64,000 nucleotides of DNA, taken from contig NZ_LXYI01000015.1 in the NCBI RefSeq assembly GCF_001650875.1, forward strand, positions 1 to 64,000, in the 5' to 3' direction. Source of the DNA: Sulfitobacter sp. EhC04. GTDB taxonomy: Bacteria > Pseudomonadota > Alphaproteobacteria > Rhodobacterales > Rhodobacteraceae. The notes beneath the pieces are model-generated. The model worked only from the letters and a program-made list of their open reading frames with translations. It ran no database searches and had not been told where the DNA came from. The translations under genes and the position numbers were made by a program. The first letter of the stretch is position 1. Each line of letters begins with the position of its first letter. Below, one piece after another: positions 43,878 through 54,141 of the stretch.

Positions 43878-44640
43878 TCTGCCCCTGCTGATCGACGCCG
43901 CCCGCATTGCCGGACGTGTCGCCACCAGCTTTGTCGGAAAGACGGCGCGGCGTTGGGACAAACCGGGCGATGCAGGCCCGGTGACCGAGGCTGACCTGGC
44001 GGTGAACGATGTGCTGCAAACAACCTTGCGGCTTGCCCGGCCCGATTATGGCTGGCTGTCGGAAGAAACCGAAGACACCACCGAAAGACTGGGCAAGGAC
44101 AGGGTGTTCATCATCGACCCGATCGACGGCACCCGCAGCTTTGTCGAAGGGTCACACACCTGGGCGCACTCCCTGGCCGTGGCAGAGGCAGGTGTGGTTA
44201 CGGCAGCGGTCGTGTTCCTGCCGATGCGGGGCAAGCTCTATGCCGCTGCAAAGGGTGAGGGGGCGACACTGAACGGCGAAGACATGCGGACAGCGCAGCA
44301 GCCCGACCTGTCGCAAACCACGGTGCTGGCTGCTAAACCCGCGCTGATGGAACATTTCTGGAAATCCCGCAGTGCCCCGACCTTCAAACGCAGCTACCGG
44401 CCATCGCTGGCCTATCGCCTGGCGCTGGTGGGACAGGGCCGTTTCGACGCGATGCTGACCCTGCGCCGCAGCTGGGAATGGGACATCGCGGCCGGAGCCC
44501 TGATCGTGACAGAGGCAGGCGGCACCTGTTCCGATCAGACGGGCCGACCGCTGGTCTTCAACAATGCCGATCCCCGGCTGAACGGAGTGGTCGCCGGCGG
44601 GGTGCCTGCGCAGGCGGCCCTGATCGCCGCACTTGCCTGA
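43864..44640 (+). CDS. CysQ/inositol-monophosphatase-like phosphatase
   Basis: The 258-residue product is a lithium-sensitive, metal-dependent phosphatase: GPVTEADLAVND, YGWLSEETEDTTERL, the metal motif IIDPIDGTRSFVEGSHTWAHSLAV and WEWDIAAGALIVTEAGG. It may act as 3'(2'),5'-bisphosphate nucleotidase or inositol monophosphatase. It appears to start at TTG 43864, with GGGG at 7-base spacing, overlapping pmbA by 14 bases; no in-frame ATG lies before the core domain. The fixed place beside LPS genes is typical but not explained. Confidence 0.85.
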   Translation: MPARDLPLLIDAARIAGRVATSFVGKTARRWDKPGDAGPVTEADLAVNDVLQTTLRLARPDYGWLSEETEDTTERLGKDRVFIIDPIDGTRSFVEGSHTWAHSLAVAEAGVVTAAVVFLPMRGKLYAAAKGEGATLNGEDMRTAQQPDLSQTTVLAAKPALMEHFWKSRSAPTFKRSYRPSLAYRLALVGQGRFDAMLTLRRSWEWDIAAGALIVTEAGGTCSDQTGRPLVFNNADPRLNGVVAGGVPAQAALIAALA

Positions 44641-44691
44641 AACGTTTCTTCTGGTACGACAAGGATACTCCCAAGTGACAAAGGAAATTCC

Positions 44692-44934
44692 ATGACACAA
44701 CGCTTGCACCTCGTTTTCGGCGGTGAACTGGTCAATCCCACGGACACCGCATTCAAGAACGTCGATGACATCCATATCGTCGGTATATTTCCGAACTATG
44801 CCACCGCATTCGACGCTTGGAAGAACGAGGCACAACGCACGGTGGACAACGCGCATATGCGCTATTTCATTGCCCACCTGCACCGCCTGCGGGACGAGGA
44901 AACACCCGCCTCGCCCACCGAAGAGCTGGGCTGA
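44692..44934 (+). CDS. DUF4170 protein
   Basis: The 80-residue protein has the DUF4170 form: LHLVFGGELVNPTDTAFKNVDDIHIVGIFPNYATAFDAWKNEAQRTVDNAHMRYFIAHLHRL. AAAGGAAATTCC gives a ribosome site. The family is alphaproteobacterial and is nearly always encoded between a CysQ/IMPase-like gene and waaA; function unknown, cytoplasmic by sequence. Confidence 0.87.
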   Translation: MTQRLHLVFGGELVNPTDTAFKNVDDIHIVGIFPNYATAFDAWKNEAQRTVDNAHMRYFIAHLHRLRDEETPASPTEELG

Positions 44935-44941
44935 ACCCGCA

Positions 44942-46168
44942 ATGGCGCGGTCGCTGGGGCTCGCGGCGTATCGTGCCATGGTCCGGCACGGGGTGGCCGA
45001 TGTGGTCCCGCCCGATGTGCCGCGCCCGACCGGTGAGCTGGTATGGGTTCGCGCCGCTGAGGCCGGGAACCTGCTGGCCGTCCGGGACCTTGCCTTGCGG
45101 CTGTGTGCGGTGCGGGACGGGTTGAATGTGCTGATCACCCTGCCGGAGGGGGCGGACATGACCGCGCTGCCGAACACGGACAACAACGTGATCGTCCAGC
45201 CCGTGCCAAGCGAACACCAGTCGGCGGTCAAGGCGTTTCACGATCACTGGCGCCCCGATAGCTGCATCTGGGTCTGGGGCGCACTGCGGCCCAATCTGGT
45301 GCTGGAGACCGGCGCACGGAACTGTCCCATGTTCCTGATTGACGCCGACACCCGTGGTTTTGACGGCCGCCGCGATCGTTGGCTGTCAGATCTGACCTAC
45401 CAGATGCTGTCACAGTTCGACTATGTTCTGGCCCGGTCCGAGCCGGGGTTGCAGCGGTTGCTGCAACTTGGCCTTTCGCGCCAGCAGATCGAAATCACAT
45501 CACCCCTCCTGGCAGGAGGCCAGGCGCTGCCCTGCGTGGACTCGGATCTGACAGAACTGTCTACAGTCATCGGCGGCAGGCCGGTTTGGTTTGCAACCCA
45601 ATTGCAAGCCAAGGAATTCCCCACCGTCCTTTCAGCCCACCGCCAGGCCATGCGCCTGTCGCACCGGTTGCTGCTGATCCTGCAACCGGCAGAGCCGGAA
45701 ACAACCGCCGAGGCGATCGAGCTTGCGCAGGCACGCGGTTTCGCGACCGTGAACTGGAGCGATGGCACCTTTCCCGACGAGGCAACGCAGGTTGTCGTTA
45801 CCGATGACCCCGGCGACCGTGGGCTGTTCTTTCGACTGGCTCCGGTATCCTTTCTGGGCTCGTCCCTGGTGCAGGGCGAAAGCGGCTGTGACCCCTTCGA
45901 CGCGGCGGCCCTGGGGTCTGCCGTGCTGTACGGTCCGAAGGTCCGGCATTTCATGGGGTCCTACACAAGGCTGGCGGTCGCAGGTGCAGCGCGGATCGTC
46001 AACGATGCCGACGCGCTCGGCACCGCCGTTTCACGCCTGATCGCCCCGGATCAGGCCGCGACGATGGCCCATGCGGGATGGGATGTGATCAGCCAGGGTG
46101 CCGCGCTGATGGACCGGGTGACCGATCTTGTGCAGGACGCGCTTGATGATCAGGTCAGGGCGCAGTGA
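44942..46168 (+). CDS. Divergent Kdo-transferase (WaaA)-like glycosyltransferase
   Basis: This 408-residue protein is in the usual waaA position, directly before lpxK, and keeps the outline of the GT30 family: [11 protein letters not shown] (matching the HSVSVGE strand), [11 protein letters not shown] (matching METELWPN), and a nucleotide-sugar region [31 protein letters not shown] (matching GGSLVERGGHNPLEAAA). But the N-terminal ERxG motif with the catalytic glutamate is missing, the anchor helix region is short, and HEGEE and PRHPERF are replaced. Kdo transfer to lipid A by this copy is therefore doubtful. The start has no strong ribosome site. It ends in a TGATG junction with lpxK. Confidence 0.75.
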   Translation: MARSLGLAAYRAMVRHGVADVVPPDVPRPTGELVWVRAAEAGNLLAVRDLALRLCAVRDGLNVLITLPEGADMTALPNTDNNVIVQPVPSEHQSAVKAFHDHWRPDSCIWVWGALRPNLVLETGARNCPMFLIDADTRGFDGRRDRWLSDLTYQMLSQFDYVLARSEPGLQRLLQLGLSRQQIEITSPLLAGGQALPCVDSDLTELSTVIGGRPVWFATQLQAKEFPTVLSAHRQAMRLSHRLLLILQPAEPETTAEAIELAQARGFATVNWSDGTFPDEATQVVVTDDPGDRGLFFRLAPVSFLGSSLVQGESGCDPFDAAALGSAVLYGPKVRHFMGSYTRLAVAGAARIVNDADALGTAVSRLIAPDQAATMAHAGWDVISQGAALMDRVTDLVQDALDDQVRAQ

Positions 46169-47157
46169 TGCGGGCCCCGGATTTCTGGCATCTGCCCCGG
46201 CCCGACTGGCGCGCACGGCTGTTGCAGCCCCTTGGCACGCTCTACGCACGGGCGACCGCGCGCCGTCTGGCCCGGGGCACGCGCGCGCGGCTGGAGGTGC
46301 CCGTGGTCTGTGTCGGCAACATCAACGCGGGCGGGACCGGCAAGACACCCACGGTCATGGCTGTTGTGGATCACCTGCGGAACCTGTTTCACACACCGCA
46401 TATCGTGTCGCGCGGCTATGGCGGAACCCTGGAGGGGCCCGTGCAGGTCGACCCATCGCGCCACAGCGCTGCTCAGGTCGGAGACGAACCGCTGCTGCTG
46501 GCGGCCTTTGCCGAGGTCTGGGTCGCCAGGGATCGCGCCGCCGGAGCCAGGGCCGCGCAACAGGCAGGCGCCACCGTGATCGTGCTGGATGACGGGTTCC
46601 AGAACCCGGCGCTGCACCATGATCTGGGCATTGTGGTGGTGGATGCGGAAAAAGGATTCGGCAACGGGTTGTGCCTGCCTGCGGGCCCGCTGCGTGAACC
46701 TGCGGAGGTCGGGCTGGGCCGGGCAGATATTTTGCTGTCGATCGGTGATTCTGCCGCACAGGCCAGCTTTGCGGCACCGACCCTGCCGCCTTCCGTACCG
46801 CATGTGCAGGCCGCCCTTGCCCCCTTGCAGACCGGTATGAACTGGGCGGATACCACCGCCTTTGCCTTTGCCGGGATCGGCCACCCGGAGAAATTCTTTG
46901 CCACGCTGCGCGGGCTGGGGGCGACGCTGGTCCATGCAGAAGCGCTGGACGATCACCAGCCGCTGACCGCTGCGCTGATGACACGGCTGGAGACAGACGC
47001 CCGCGCGCGCGGCGCGCAACTGGTCACGACGGAAAAAGACGCGGTCAGGCTGCCAGACAGCTTCCGCAGCAAGGTGATCACCCTGCCGGTGCGTTTGCAA
47101 TTCGCCGAGGGAAACGCGCTGTTCGAAGCTCTGGACGCGCTGCCACGTCCCGCGTGA
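46168..47157 (+). CDS. lpxK: Tetraacyldisaccharide 4'-kinase LpxK
   Basis: The 329-residue product has the LpxK N-terminus ([36 protein letters not shown]), the unusual Walker [28 protein letters not shown]-like [18 protein letters not shown] and the [13 protein letters not shown] block. It phosphorylates the 4' position of the lipid A disaccharide at the inner membrane. It starts at ATG 46168 (TGATG with the upstream gene); GTG 46165 is a possible alternative. Tandem palindromes follow its stop. Confidence 0.93.
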   Translation: MRAPDFWHLPRPDWRARLLQPLGTLYARATARRLARGTRARLEVPVVCVGNINAGGTGKTPTVMAVVDHLRNLFHTPHIVSRGYGGTLEGPVQVDPSRHSAAQVGDEPLLLAAFAEVWVARDRAAGARAAQQAGATVIVLDDGFQNPALHHDLGIVVVDAEKGFGNGLCLPAGPLREPAEVGLGRADILLSIGDSAAQASFAAPTLPPSVPHVQAALAPLQTGMNWADTTAFAFAGIGHPEKFFATLRGLGATLVHAEALDDHQPLTAALMTRLETDARARGAQLVTTEKDAVRLPDSFRSKVITLPVRLQFAEGNALFEALDALPRPA

Positions 47158-47163
47158 CACAGC

Positions 47164-47206
47164 GGAATTTTCGAAAATTCCGGCCCGATCTTTTTGAAAA
47201 GATCGG
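47164..47206. terminator. Two adjacent palindromes between convergent genes (bidirectional terminator candidate)
   Basis: GGAATTTTCGAAAATTCC (47164-47181) is a perfect palindrome. Three bases later CCGATCTTTT-TG-AAAAGATCGG (47185-47206) is nearly perfect. Both have internal T and A runs that can act as the U-tract on either strand. They lie between lpxK and the CoA-transferase gene, which converge. Confidence 0.65.
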
Positions 47207-47214
47207 TCGGCCGG

Positions 47215-48327
47215 TCAGTTGTCCTCGCCCAGCTTCGGAGCCGGGCGGTGCAGCGCCAGTTCGGCATCCGAAAAGGTGAACGGCGAGCGCAGCCCCGGAA
47301 CCCCGTCCAGTTCGATCTGCATGCCGCGCGCCACCACCTGCGGGTCGGCCATGACATCGGACAGATCGTTGATCGGCCCCGCCGGCACATTGTTCGCCTC
47401 GCAGGCCGCCAGCAGATCGTCCCTGCTGCGCAACCGCGTTGCGCCATTCAGGCGGCGGATCATCTCGGGCCGGTTGGCCACACGGTCGGCGTTCTTGGCA
47501 TAATCCGGTGCCTCGGCCATCTCATCCAGCCCCAGCAGGCGGCACAGACGCTGGTACTGGCCATCATTGCCGGTTGCGATGATCAGGTGACCGTCTGCAC
47601 ATTCGAACACTTCGTAGGGAGTCAGGTTGGGATGCGCGTTGCCCATGCGCCCAGGCGGTTTGCCGGTGGTCAGGTAGTTCATCGCCTGATTGCCCATGAT
47701 GGCCACCGCGCAATCCAGCAGTGCCATGTCAATGTGCTGACCCCTGCCGGTCTGGCTGCGCTGGTGCACGGCGGCCAATATCGCGGTGGTCGCGTAGATG
47801 CCCGTGAAGATATCGGTGATCGCCATGCCCGATTTCTGCGGCTGGCGGTCCGGTTCTCCGGTGATCGACATCAGGCCCGACATGCCCTGAATGATGAAAT
47901 CATACCCGGCCCGATGGGCATAGGGGCCGGTATGGCCGAAACCTGTGATCGAGCAGTATATCAGATGCGGGAACTCGTCCTTGAGGCTGGCATAGTCCAG
48001 CCCGTATTTGGCCAGCCCGCCGGTCTTGAAATTCTCGATCAGGATATCGGCATCCGCCAGCATCGCCTTGACCTGCGCCACGCCCTCATCGGTCCGGAAA
48101 TCGGCGGTGACAGACGCCTTTCCCCGGTTGGTGGAGTGAAAATAGCTTGCCGACTGGTCCTCATCGCGGGTGACGAAGGGCGGGCCCCACTGGCGGGTGT
48201 CATCGCCGGCAGGGCTTTCGACCTTGATCACGTCGCATCCCAGATCGGACAGGGTCTGACCGGCCCAGGGCCCGGCCAGGACCCGTGCCAGTTCTATGAC
48301 CTTCAGGCCTGCAAGCGGTGCGCTCAT
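47215..48327 (-). CDS. CaiB/BaiF family CoA-transferase
   Basis: This 370-residue class III CoA-transferase has LAGLKVIELARVLAGPWAGQTLSDLGCDVIKVESP, the FHSTNRGKASV stretch, ADILIENFKTGGLAKYGLDY and the catalytic aspartate in GMAITDIFTGIYATTAIL. It moves CoA between carboxylic acids (for example succinate, formate, carnitine or C4-C5 dicarboxylates); the substrate is not clear. Its ATG overlaps the DsbA-like gene stop in a TGATG junction. Confidence 0.9.
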   Translation of the reverse strand: MSAPLAGLKVIELARVLAGPWAGQTLSDLGCDVIKVESPAGDDTRQWGPPFVTRDEDQSASYFHSTNRGKASVTADFRTDEGVAQVKAMLADADILIENFKTGGLAKYGLDYASLKDEFPHLIYCSITGFGHTGPYAHRAGYDFIIQGMSGLMSITGEPDRQPQKSGMAITDIFTGIYATTAILAAVHQRSQTGRGQHIDMALLDCAVAIMGNQAMNYLTTGKPPGRMGNAHPNLTPYEVFECADGHLIIATGNDGQYQRLCRLLGLDEMAEAPDYAKNADRVANRPEMIRRLNGATRLRSRDDLLAACEANNVPAGPINDLSDVMADPQVVARGMQIELDGVPGLRSPFTFSDAELALHRPAPKLGEDN

Positions 48328-48998
48328 CAGCTGCCAAGCTCGGCGTCGATCAATGTCTTGAAGTCGGCGTAGGACATGTTCGATTGCTTCGTGCCGTTGA
48401 TGATGAAGCTGGGCGTCGAGGTGACGTCATCGCCCTCGCGATTCTCGGCTTCCCAGGCGACCAGCGTCTGCGCCGTGTCGGCATCCTGAAGACAGGCGTT
48501 CAGGGTGTCGTTGTCCATCCCCGCAAGGCGGCCGATCTTGCGCAGCCCTTCGACGATCGCAGCAGGCTCGCCGCCGCGGACCCAGTCGGACTGACCCTTG
48601 TAGATCAGATCCGCAATGCCAAAGAACTTCGCTTCGCCACCGCAACGCGCCACCATGGAGGCCCAGAGGCCGGGGCGGTCGAAATAGACTTCGCGGTAGA
48701 TGAACCTGACCTTGCCGGTGTCGATATAGTCGGCCTTGAGCTGCTTGAACGGCCCCTGATGGAAGGCCGCGCAATGCGGGCAGGTGAAAGAGGCGTATTC
48801 GATGATCGTGACCGGCGCATCCGCGTCGCCCATCACCATCTCGGTGATGGTGGAGGTATCGACATCCGCATCGCTGGATTGGGCATTCGCCGCGCCGACG
48901 ATGGCAGTCGAACCGGGTGTTGACGAGTTGCGTGTCAGCGCCCAGCCGCCCAGCCCCGCGACGGCGACACCGCCCAGAATCAGATTTCTACGTTGCAT
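48327..48998 (-). CDS. DsbA-family thiol-disulfide protein
   Basis: The 223-residue product has an N-terminal signal with a twin arginine (QRRNLILGGVAVAGLGGWAL), so export by Tat is possible, followed by a thioredoxin/DsbA fold: MGDADAPVTIIEYASFTCPHCAAFHQGPFKQLKADY with CPHC active site, and the cis-Pro in SEITSTPSF-like VTSTPSFIINGTKQ. This form (DsbA_4/thioredoxin_4) is common in alphaproteobacteria and is often annotated as a disulfide reductase or isomerase of the periplasm. AAGGA precedes the ATG. Confidence 0.88.
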   Translation of the reverse strand: MQRRNLILGGVAVAGLGGWALTRNSSTPGSTAIVGAANAQSSDADVDTSTITEMVMGDADAPVTIIEYASFTCPHCAAFHQGPFKQLKADYIDTGKVRFIYREVYFDRPGLWASMVARCGGEAKFFGIADLIYKGQSDWVRGGEPAAIVEGLRKIGRLAGMDNDTLNACLQDADTAQTLVAWEAENREGDDVTSTPSFIINGTKQSNMSYADFKTLIDAELGS

Positions 48999-49020
48999 GT
49001 GATGTTCCTTTGTCAGCTCT

Positions 49021-49527
49021 TCAGCGGTTGTTCTTGTTCAATATGTTCTCGCCCAGACGCGCAAGGGCCTCGCGCAATCCGTTGTCCGAAACCTGGCCCG
49101 CCGCCGCAGTCGCTTTTGCGCGCAGTGCCGGATCAGGTGCCGCCTTGGACTTGGGGCTTTGGTGGGCGAATGCAACCTGCCCTTCGGCAAAACCGGTTGC
49201 AGCAGTCTGGGTGATGCGCACCCGCGCGATGGCGTTGTAACCGTAGATCGCGTTCACCTTGGCGCGCAGTTTTTCCTTCTGCATCTCCAGCATTGGGGCA
49301 TGTGACCCGGTTGTCAGCAGGGTGAGCGTCGCGCCCAGCCCCCCCCGGCCATAGCTGACCTCGACGGGTTGGCAGATATCCGCAATGTCCTCGCCCGCAA
49401 CTTCGACCCATTGAGTCAGCAGCCGCGACTGCGCAAACCCACGCGATTCGGATGCCTTCCGGATCTGGCCGGACAGAAGGCTGTCGGTGCGTTTGAAACC
49501 ATAGGTTCCGGTGCGGCGCGGTGGCAT
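49021..49527 (-). CDS. DUF721/DciA-like protein
   Basis: The 168-residue product matches DUF721: FAQSRLLTQWVEVAGEDIADICQPVEVSYGRGGLGATLTLLTTGSHAPMLEMQKEKLRAKVNAIYGYNAIARVRITQT. DciA proteins of this family load the replicative helicase in bacteria without DnaC. The C-terminal 45 residues are low in conservation. Start at 49527 (GGAG upstream) rather than 49554 or 49623. It is divergent from mutY, with which it is commonly paired in Rhodobacteraceae, and 22 bases upstream of the DsbA-like gene. Confidence 0.85.
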   Translation of the reverse strand: MPPRRTGTYGFKRTDSLLSGQIRKASESRGFAQSRLLTQWVEVAGEDIADICQPVEVSYGRGGLGATLTLLTTGSHAPMLEMQKEKLRAKVNAIYGYNAIARVRITQTAATGFAEGQVAFAHQSPKSKAAPDPALRAKATAAAGQVSDNGLREALARLGENILNKNNR

Positions 49528-49610
49528 GGGCTTGTATCTCCGAACGTGCGGCATACCATAGCGGTCTGGTGCAGTTGCGCCACCCCATGACCGCCGAGGA
49601 CCTATAAACA

Positions 49611-50696
49611 TTGCGTGAAACATCGTCCCCCGGCAATCTGCCGCGCCTGCTGCTGGAATGGTACGACGTCCATGCCCGCGCGATGCCCTGGCGCACCGGC
49701 CCCGCAGACCGCAAGGCAGGCATCCGGCCCGATCCCTACCGCATCTGGCTGAGCGAGATCATGCTGCAACAGACCACTGTTGCCACGGTGCGGGACTATT
49801 TCGCACGCTTCGTCGCACGCTGGCCCACAGTGGCGGACCTGGCCGCTGCGGAGGACGCCGATGTGATGGGCGAATGGGCCGGGCTGGGCTATTACGCGCG
49901 GGCCCGCAACCTGCTGAAATGCGCGCGGGCTGTGGTCGCGCAACACGATGGTGTCTTCCCCGCCGATCATGCGGCCTTGCTGGCCCTGCCGGGGATCGGC
50001 CCCTATACGGCGGCTGCCGTGTCCTCCATCGCGTTTGATCTGCCCCACACCGTGCTGGACGGCAACGTCGAGCGGGTGATGGCGCGGCTTTACGACATCC
50101 ACACACCCCTACCCGTCGCCAAACCGACGCTGATGGAAAAGGCGGCGGCACTGACACCGCGTGACAGACCGGGCGACTATGCGCAGGCGGTGATGGATCT
50201 GGGTGCCACGATCTGCACCCCGAAATCCCCCGCCTGCGGGATCTGCCCCTGGCGGGATCCCTGCAAGGCGCGGCGCGAGGGCACCGCGCCGCTGCTGCCA
50301 ATGAAAACACCAAAAAAGCCCAAGCCGGTGCGCCACGGCACGCTGTACCTGGCGCAGCGGATTGATGGCGCGTGGTTGCTGGAAACGCGCCCCGACAAAG
50401 GGCTGCTGGGCGGCATGCTGGGCTGGCCCGGCTCTGACTGGCTGGACATTGCGACCAAGCGGCCCGAAGGCACGCCGCCTGTCCCGGCCAATTGGCACGA
50501 TCTGGCTGGCGAAGTGCGGCACACCTTTACCCATTTCCACCTGCTGCTTTCGGTCAGGATAGCCCGCGTGGCATTGGACGTGCAGCCCGATCGCGGCGAC
50601 TTTGTTCAAAGGCAGGACTTTCGCCCTTCCGATCTGCCAACTGTGATGCGCAAGGCGTTCGATTTGTCGCAGGCAGAGCATGTCACGGGCCTTTGA
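49611..50696 (+). CDS. mutY: A/G-specific adenine glycosylase MutY
   Basis: The 361-residue glycosylase removes adenine opposite 8-oxoguanine. It has the catalytic Glu in RIWLSEIMLQQTTVATV, the helix-hairpin-helix LPGIGPYTAAAVSSIAF, the catalytic Asp in VLDGNVERVMARL, an intact iron-sulfur motif Cys-x6-Cys-x2-Cys-x5-Cys (CTPKSPACGICPWRDPC) and the C-terminal NUDIX-like domain that reads 8-oxoG. The frame has no ATG before the core; a TTG at 49611 with GAGGA upstream is the only good start. Confidence 0.93.
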   Translation: MRETSSPGNLPRLLLEWYDVHARAMPWRTGPADRKAGIRPDPYRIWLSEIMLQQTTVATVRDYFARFVARWPTVADLAAAEDADVMGEWAGLGYYARARNLLKCARAVVAQHDGVFPADHAALLALPGIGPYTAAAVSSIAFDLPHTVLDGNVERVMARLYDIHTPLPVAKPTLMEKAAALTPRDRPGDYAQAVMDLGATICTPKSPACGICPWRDPCKARREGTAPLLPMKTPKKPKPVRHGTLYLAQRIDGAWLLETRPDKGLLGGMLGWPGSDWLDIATKRPEGTPPVPANWHDLAGEVRHTFTHFHLLLSVRIARVALDVQPDRGDFVQRQDFRPSDLPTVMRKAFDLSQAEHVTGL

Positions 50697-50703
50697 CCGC
50701 CAG

Positions 50704-50728
50704 GCAAGCTGCGCTAGGGTCAGCTTGC
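50704..50728 (+). repeat. Stem-loop in the leader of the AlkB-like gene
   Basis: GCAAGCTG and CAGCTTGC form an 8-bp perfect stem with a 9-base loop, 17 bases before the ATG and just before the AAAGAGAAC ribosome site. No T-run follows, so it looks more like a leader structure or operator than a terminator. Confidence 0.45.
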
Positions 50729-50744
50729 AAAAAGAGAACCTACC

Positions 50745-51896
50745 ATGACCCTGCAAGGCAAAATCGTATCGCCAAAGGATCTCGCCCGCGCGACGCGGGC
50801 GCTTCCGTTCTGGTTGTCGCTGGGATTGATCCCGCTGGCTTGGGTCACCGCAATCCATGGCGGCTGGACAGTGATCCTGCTGCCACTGACAACATGGTAC
50901 CTGTTCACGCTGCTGGATGCGGTTGTGGGGCTGAATCTGGACAATGCGGATCTCACTGCCTCTGAAAGCGACCTGTTCTGGTATCGGCTTGTCACCCTGA
51001 TCTGGGTTCCTGCACAGTTCCTGACCCTGTTCGGGCTGATCTGGTACGTCCCGCAGGCCGAACACCTTGGCACCTTTGAACGCTTCATGGTGTTTTTCGG
51101 GGTCGGTGTGATCACCGGCACGATAGGGATCAACTATGCCCATGAATTGATGCACCAGCGCAACCGGTTGGAGCGGTTTCTGGCGGATGCCCTTCTGGCG
51201 ATGGTGCTCTATTCGCACTTCCGGTCCGAACACCTGCTGGTGCACCACCGCTATGTCGCGACCCCGCGCGACACCGTGACCGCGCGGTACAACGAAGGGT
51301 TCCACCGTTTCTATCCCCGTGTGCTGCGCGAATCGCTGGTCTCGGCCTTTGCCGCCGAAAAGGCGATGCTGGCGCGCAAGGATCTGCCCTGGACCGACCT
51401 TTCCAACCCGTTCTTCAAATACTGGGGGTTTCAGGCCGCGCTGCTTGTGCTGGCCCTGTTGCTGGGCGGCTGGTCCGGGCTGGTGCTGTTCCTGGTGCAG
51501 GCGGGCGTGGCGATCTGGCAGTTGGAGCTGGTTAATTACATTGAACACTACGGGCTGACCCGCAAACACTTGGGCGATGGCAGATACGAACACGTCCAGC
51601 CGCGCCATTCATGGAACGCCGCGCACAGGGCGTCGAACTGGCTGCTGATCAACCTGCAACGCCATTCCGACCACCATTACAAACCCGACAGGCGGTTCCC
51701 GGTTCTGCAGAACTATGGGCCTGATGAAGCGCCGCAATTGCCCCATGGTTATCCGATAATGACAATGGCGGCGATGATCCCGCCGCTGTGGCGGCGCATC
51801 ATGAATCCCAGGGTCCGCATATGGCGGGCGATGTATTACCCGGAAATCAACGACTGGACCCCCTACAACAAACAAAGCACGCCCCAGCCCCGCTGA
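50745..51896 (+). CDS. AlkB-like alkane/xenobiotic monooxygenase
   Basis: This 383-residue membrane di-iron protein has the three histidine boxes of the AlkB/XylM family: HELMHQRN, EHLLVHHRYVATPRD and LQRHSDHHYKPDRRF, plus the NYIEHYGL box, and six hydrophobic helices. AlkB hydroxylates terminal carbons of medium-chain alkanes with rubredoxin as electron donor. No rubredoxin or rubredoxin reductase gene is nearby. Substrate range is inferred from family only. A leader stem-loop precedes it. Confidence 0.88.
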   Translation: MTLQGKIVSPKDLARATRALPFWLSLGLIPLAWVTAIHGGWTVILLPLTTWYLFTLLDAVVGLNLDNADLTASESDLFWYRLVTLIWVPAQFLTLFGLIWYVPQAEHLGTFERFMVFFGVGVITGTIGINYAHELMHQRNRLERFLADALLAMVLYSHFRSEHLLVHHRYVATPRDTVTARYNEGFHRFYPRVLRESLVSAFAAEKAMLARKDLPWTDLSNPFFKYWGFQAALLVLALLLGGWSGLVLFLVQAGVAIWQLELVNYIEHYGLTRKHLGDGRYEHVQPRHSWNAAHRASNWLLINLQRHSDHHYKPDRRFPVLQNYGPDEAPQLPHGYPIMTMAAMIPPLWRRIMNPRVRIWRAMYYPEINDWTPYNKQSTPQPR

Positions 51897-51970
51897 ATGC
51901 CGGTTGAATTGATCGTGATGACACGCAAGGGACAATTTACACGGCTGAGGTGACCTCCTAGCGTTTCAGG

Positions 51971-52798
51971 ATGGTCTATTGCCTTCGCCTGATTCCTGGC
52001 CTGCTGGCCTTGGTGCTTGCCTGCATGTCGGGCGGTCTTCGTGACGCAAACGCCCAGACCCAGAGAGTTGAAGTGGACCTTGAACTGGTCCTGCTGGTCG
52101 ATGTCTCCCGTTCCATGTCCGAGGCAGAGCTTGACCTGCAACGCCGTGGCTATGCTGCGGCGCTCGGGTCTTCCGAAGTGTTTGCGGCCGTGCAGTCCGG
52201 GCTGCTTCAGAATGTGGCCCTGACCTATGTGGAATGGGCCGGCACGCAGCAGGTCGTGGTGGATTGGCGTGTGGTCACCTCCCGCGCCGATCTGGAGGAA
52301 TTCGCGCGTCAGGTGACAGCCAGGCTTGATCCCGGTTTGCGGCGCACGTCGATCTCTGGCGCGCTGCACTTCGGGGCAGAGCTGATCGAGAACAACGCCT
52401 ATGCCGGTCTGCGCCGGGTGATCGACATTTCCGGCGATGGTCCCAACAACCTTGGAGGACCGGTCACCCTTGCCCGTGATGCGGTCCTTTCACGGGGCAT
52501 CACAATCAACGGGCTGCCCCTGATGACCAGCGACGGTGCCTATTCGCAGTTCGACCTGCCGGACCTCGACATCTATTACCAGACCTGCGTCATCGGGGGC
52601 CCGGGTGCCTTTGTCATCCCGGTCACCGACTGGCCCGATTTTGCAGACGCGGTGAAGCGCAAACTGGTGTTGGAAATCGCGGGGCTGACCCCGGCGGCAC
52701 AGGTGATCCAGGCACAGGCCCGAGATCCACGCGATTGCCAGGTCGGTGAAAAGATCTGGCGCGATTTCTCCGATGGGCAGGGTGGCTTTCTGCCGTGA
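51971..52798 (+). CDS. DUF1194 von Willebrand factor A-like secreted protein
   Basis: The 275-residue product has a signal peptide (LIPGLLALVLACMSGGLRDANA) and a vWA-type domain with the metal-site motif Asp44-x-Ser46-x-Ser48 in LVLLVDVSRSMSEAELDLQRRGYAAAL, and a later VIDISGDGPNNLG. It belongs to DUF1194, an alphaproteobacterial secreted family of unknown function; metal-dependent protein binding is expected from the fold. Ribosome site weak. Confidence 0.85.
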   Translation: MVYCLRLIPGLLALVLACMSGGLRDANAQTQRVEVDLELVLLVDVSRSMSEAELDLQRRGYAAALGSSEVFAAVQSGLLQNVALTYVEWAGTQQVVVDWRVVTSRADLEEFARQVTARLDPGLRRTSISGALHFGAELIENNAYAGLRRVIDISGDGPNNLGGPVTLARDAVLSRGITINGLPLMTSDGAYSQFDLPDLDIYYQTCVIGGPGAFVIPVTDWPDFADAVKRKLVLEIAGLTPAAQVIQAQARDPRDCQVGEKIWRDFSDGQGGFLP

Positions 52799-52820
52799 AA
52801 CGGGACTAACCGCCAAACGA

Positions 52821-52846
52821 AAAAGGCCCCGCCACAAGGGCGGGGC
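52821..52846 (-). terminator. Terminator between DUF1194 gene and ccrM
   Basis: GCCCCGCC and GGCGGGGC (52826-52846) form an 8-bp stem. On the minus strand it is followed by CTTTTTCG, so it mainly serves ccrM, and it may also stop the convergent plus-strand transcript. Confidence 0.85.
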
Positions 52847-52925
52847 TTAGGTGAGTGCCTTTATAGGCGGACCTTCATGTGGAAGGCCGCAGGCACCGGC
52901 GGTGTTCGGATAAGGTGAAGGTGTC

Positions 52926-54119
<1,194 letters not shown>

Positions 54120-54141
54120 AAGTGCTTAAGAAATTACCTTG

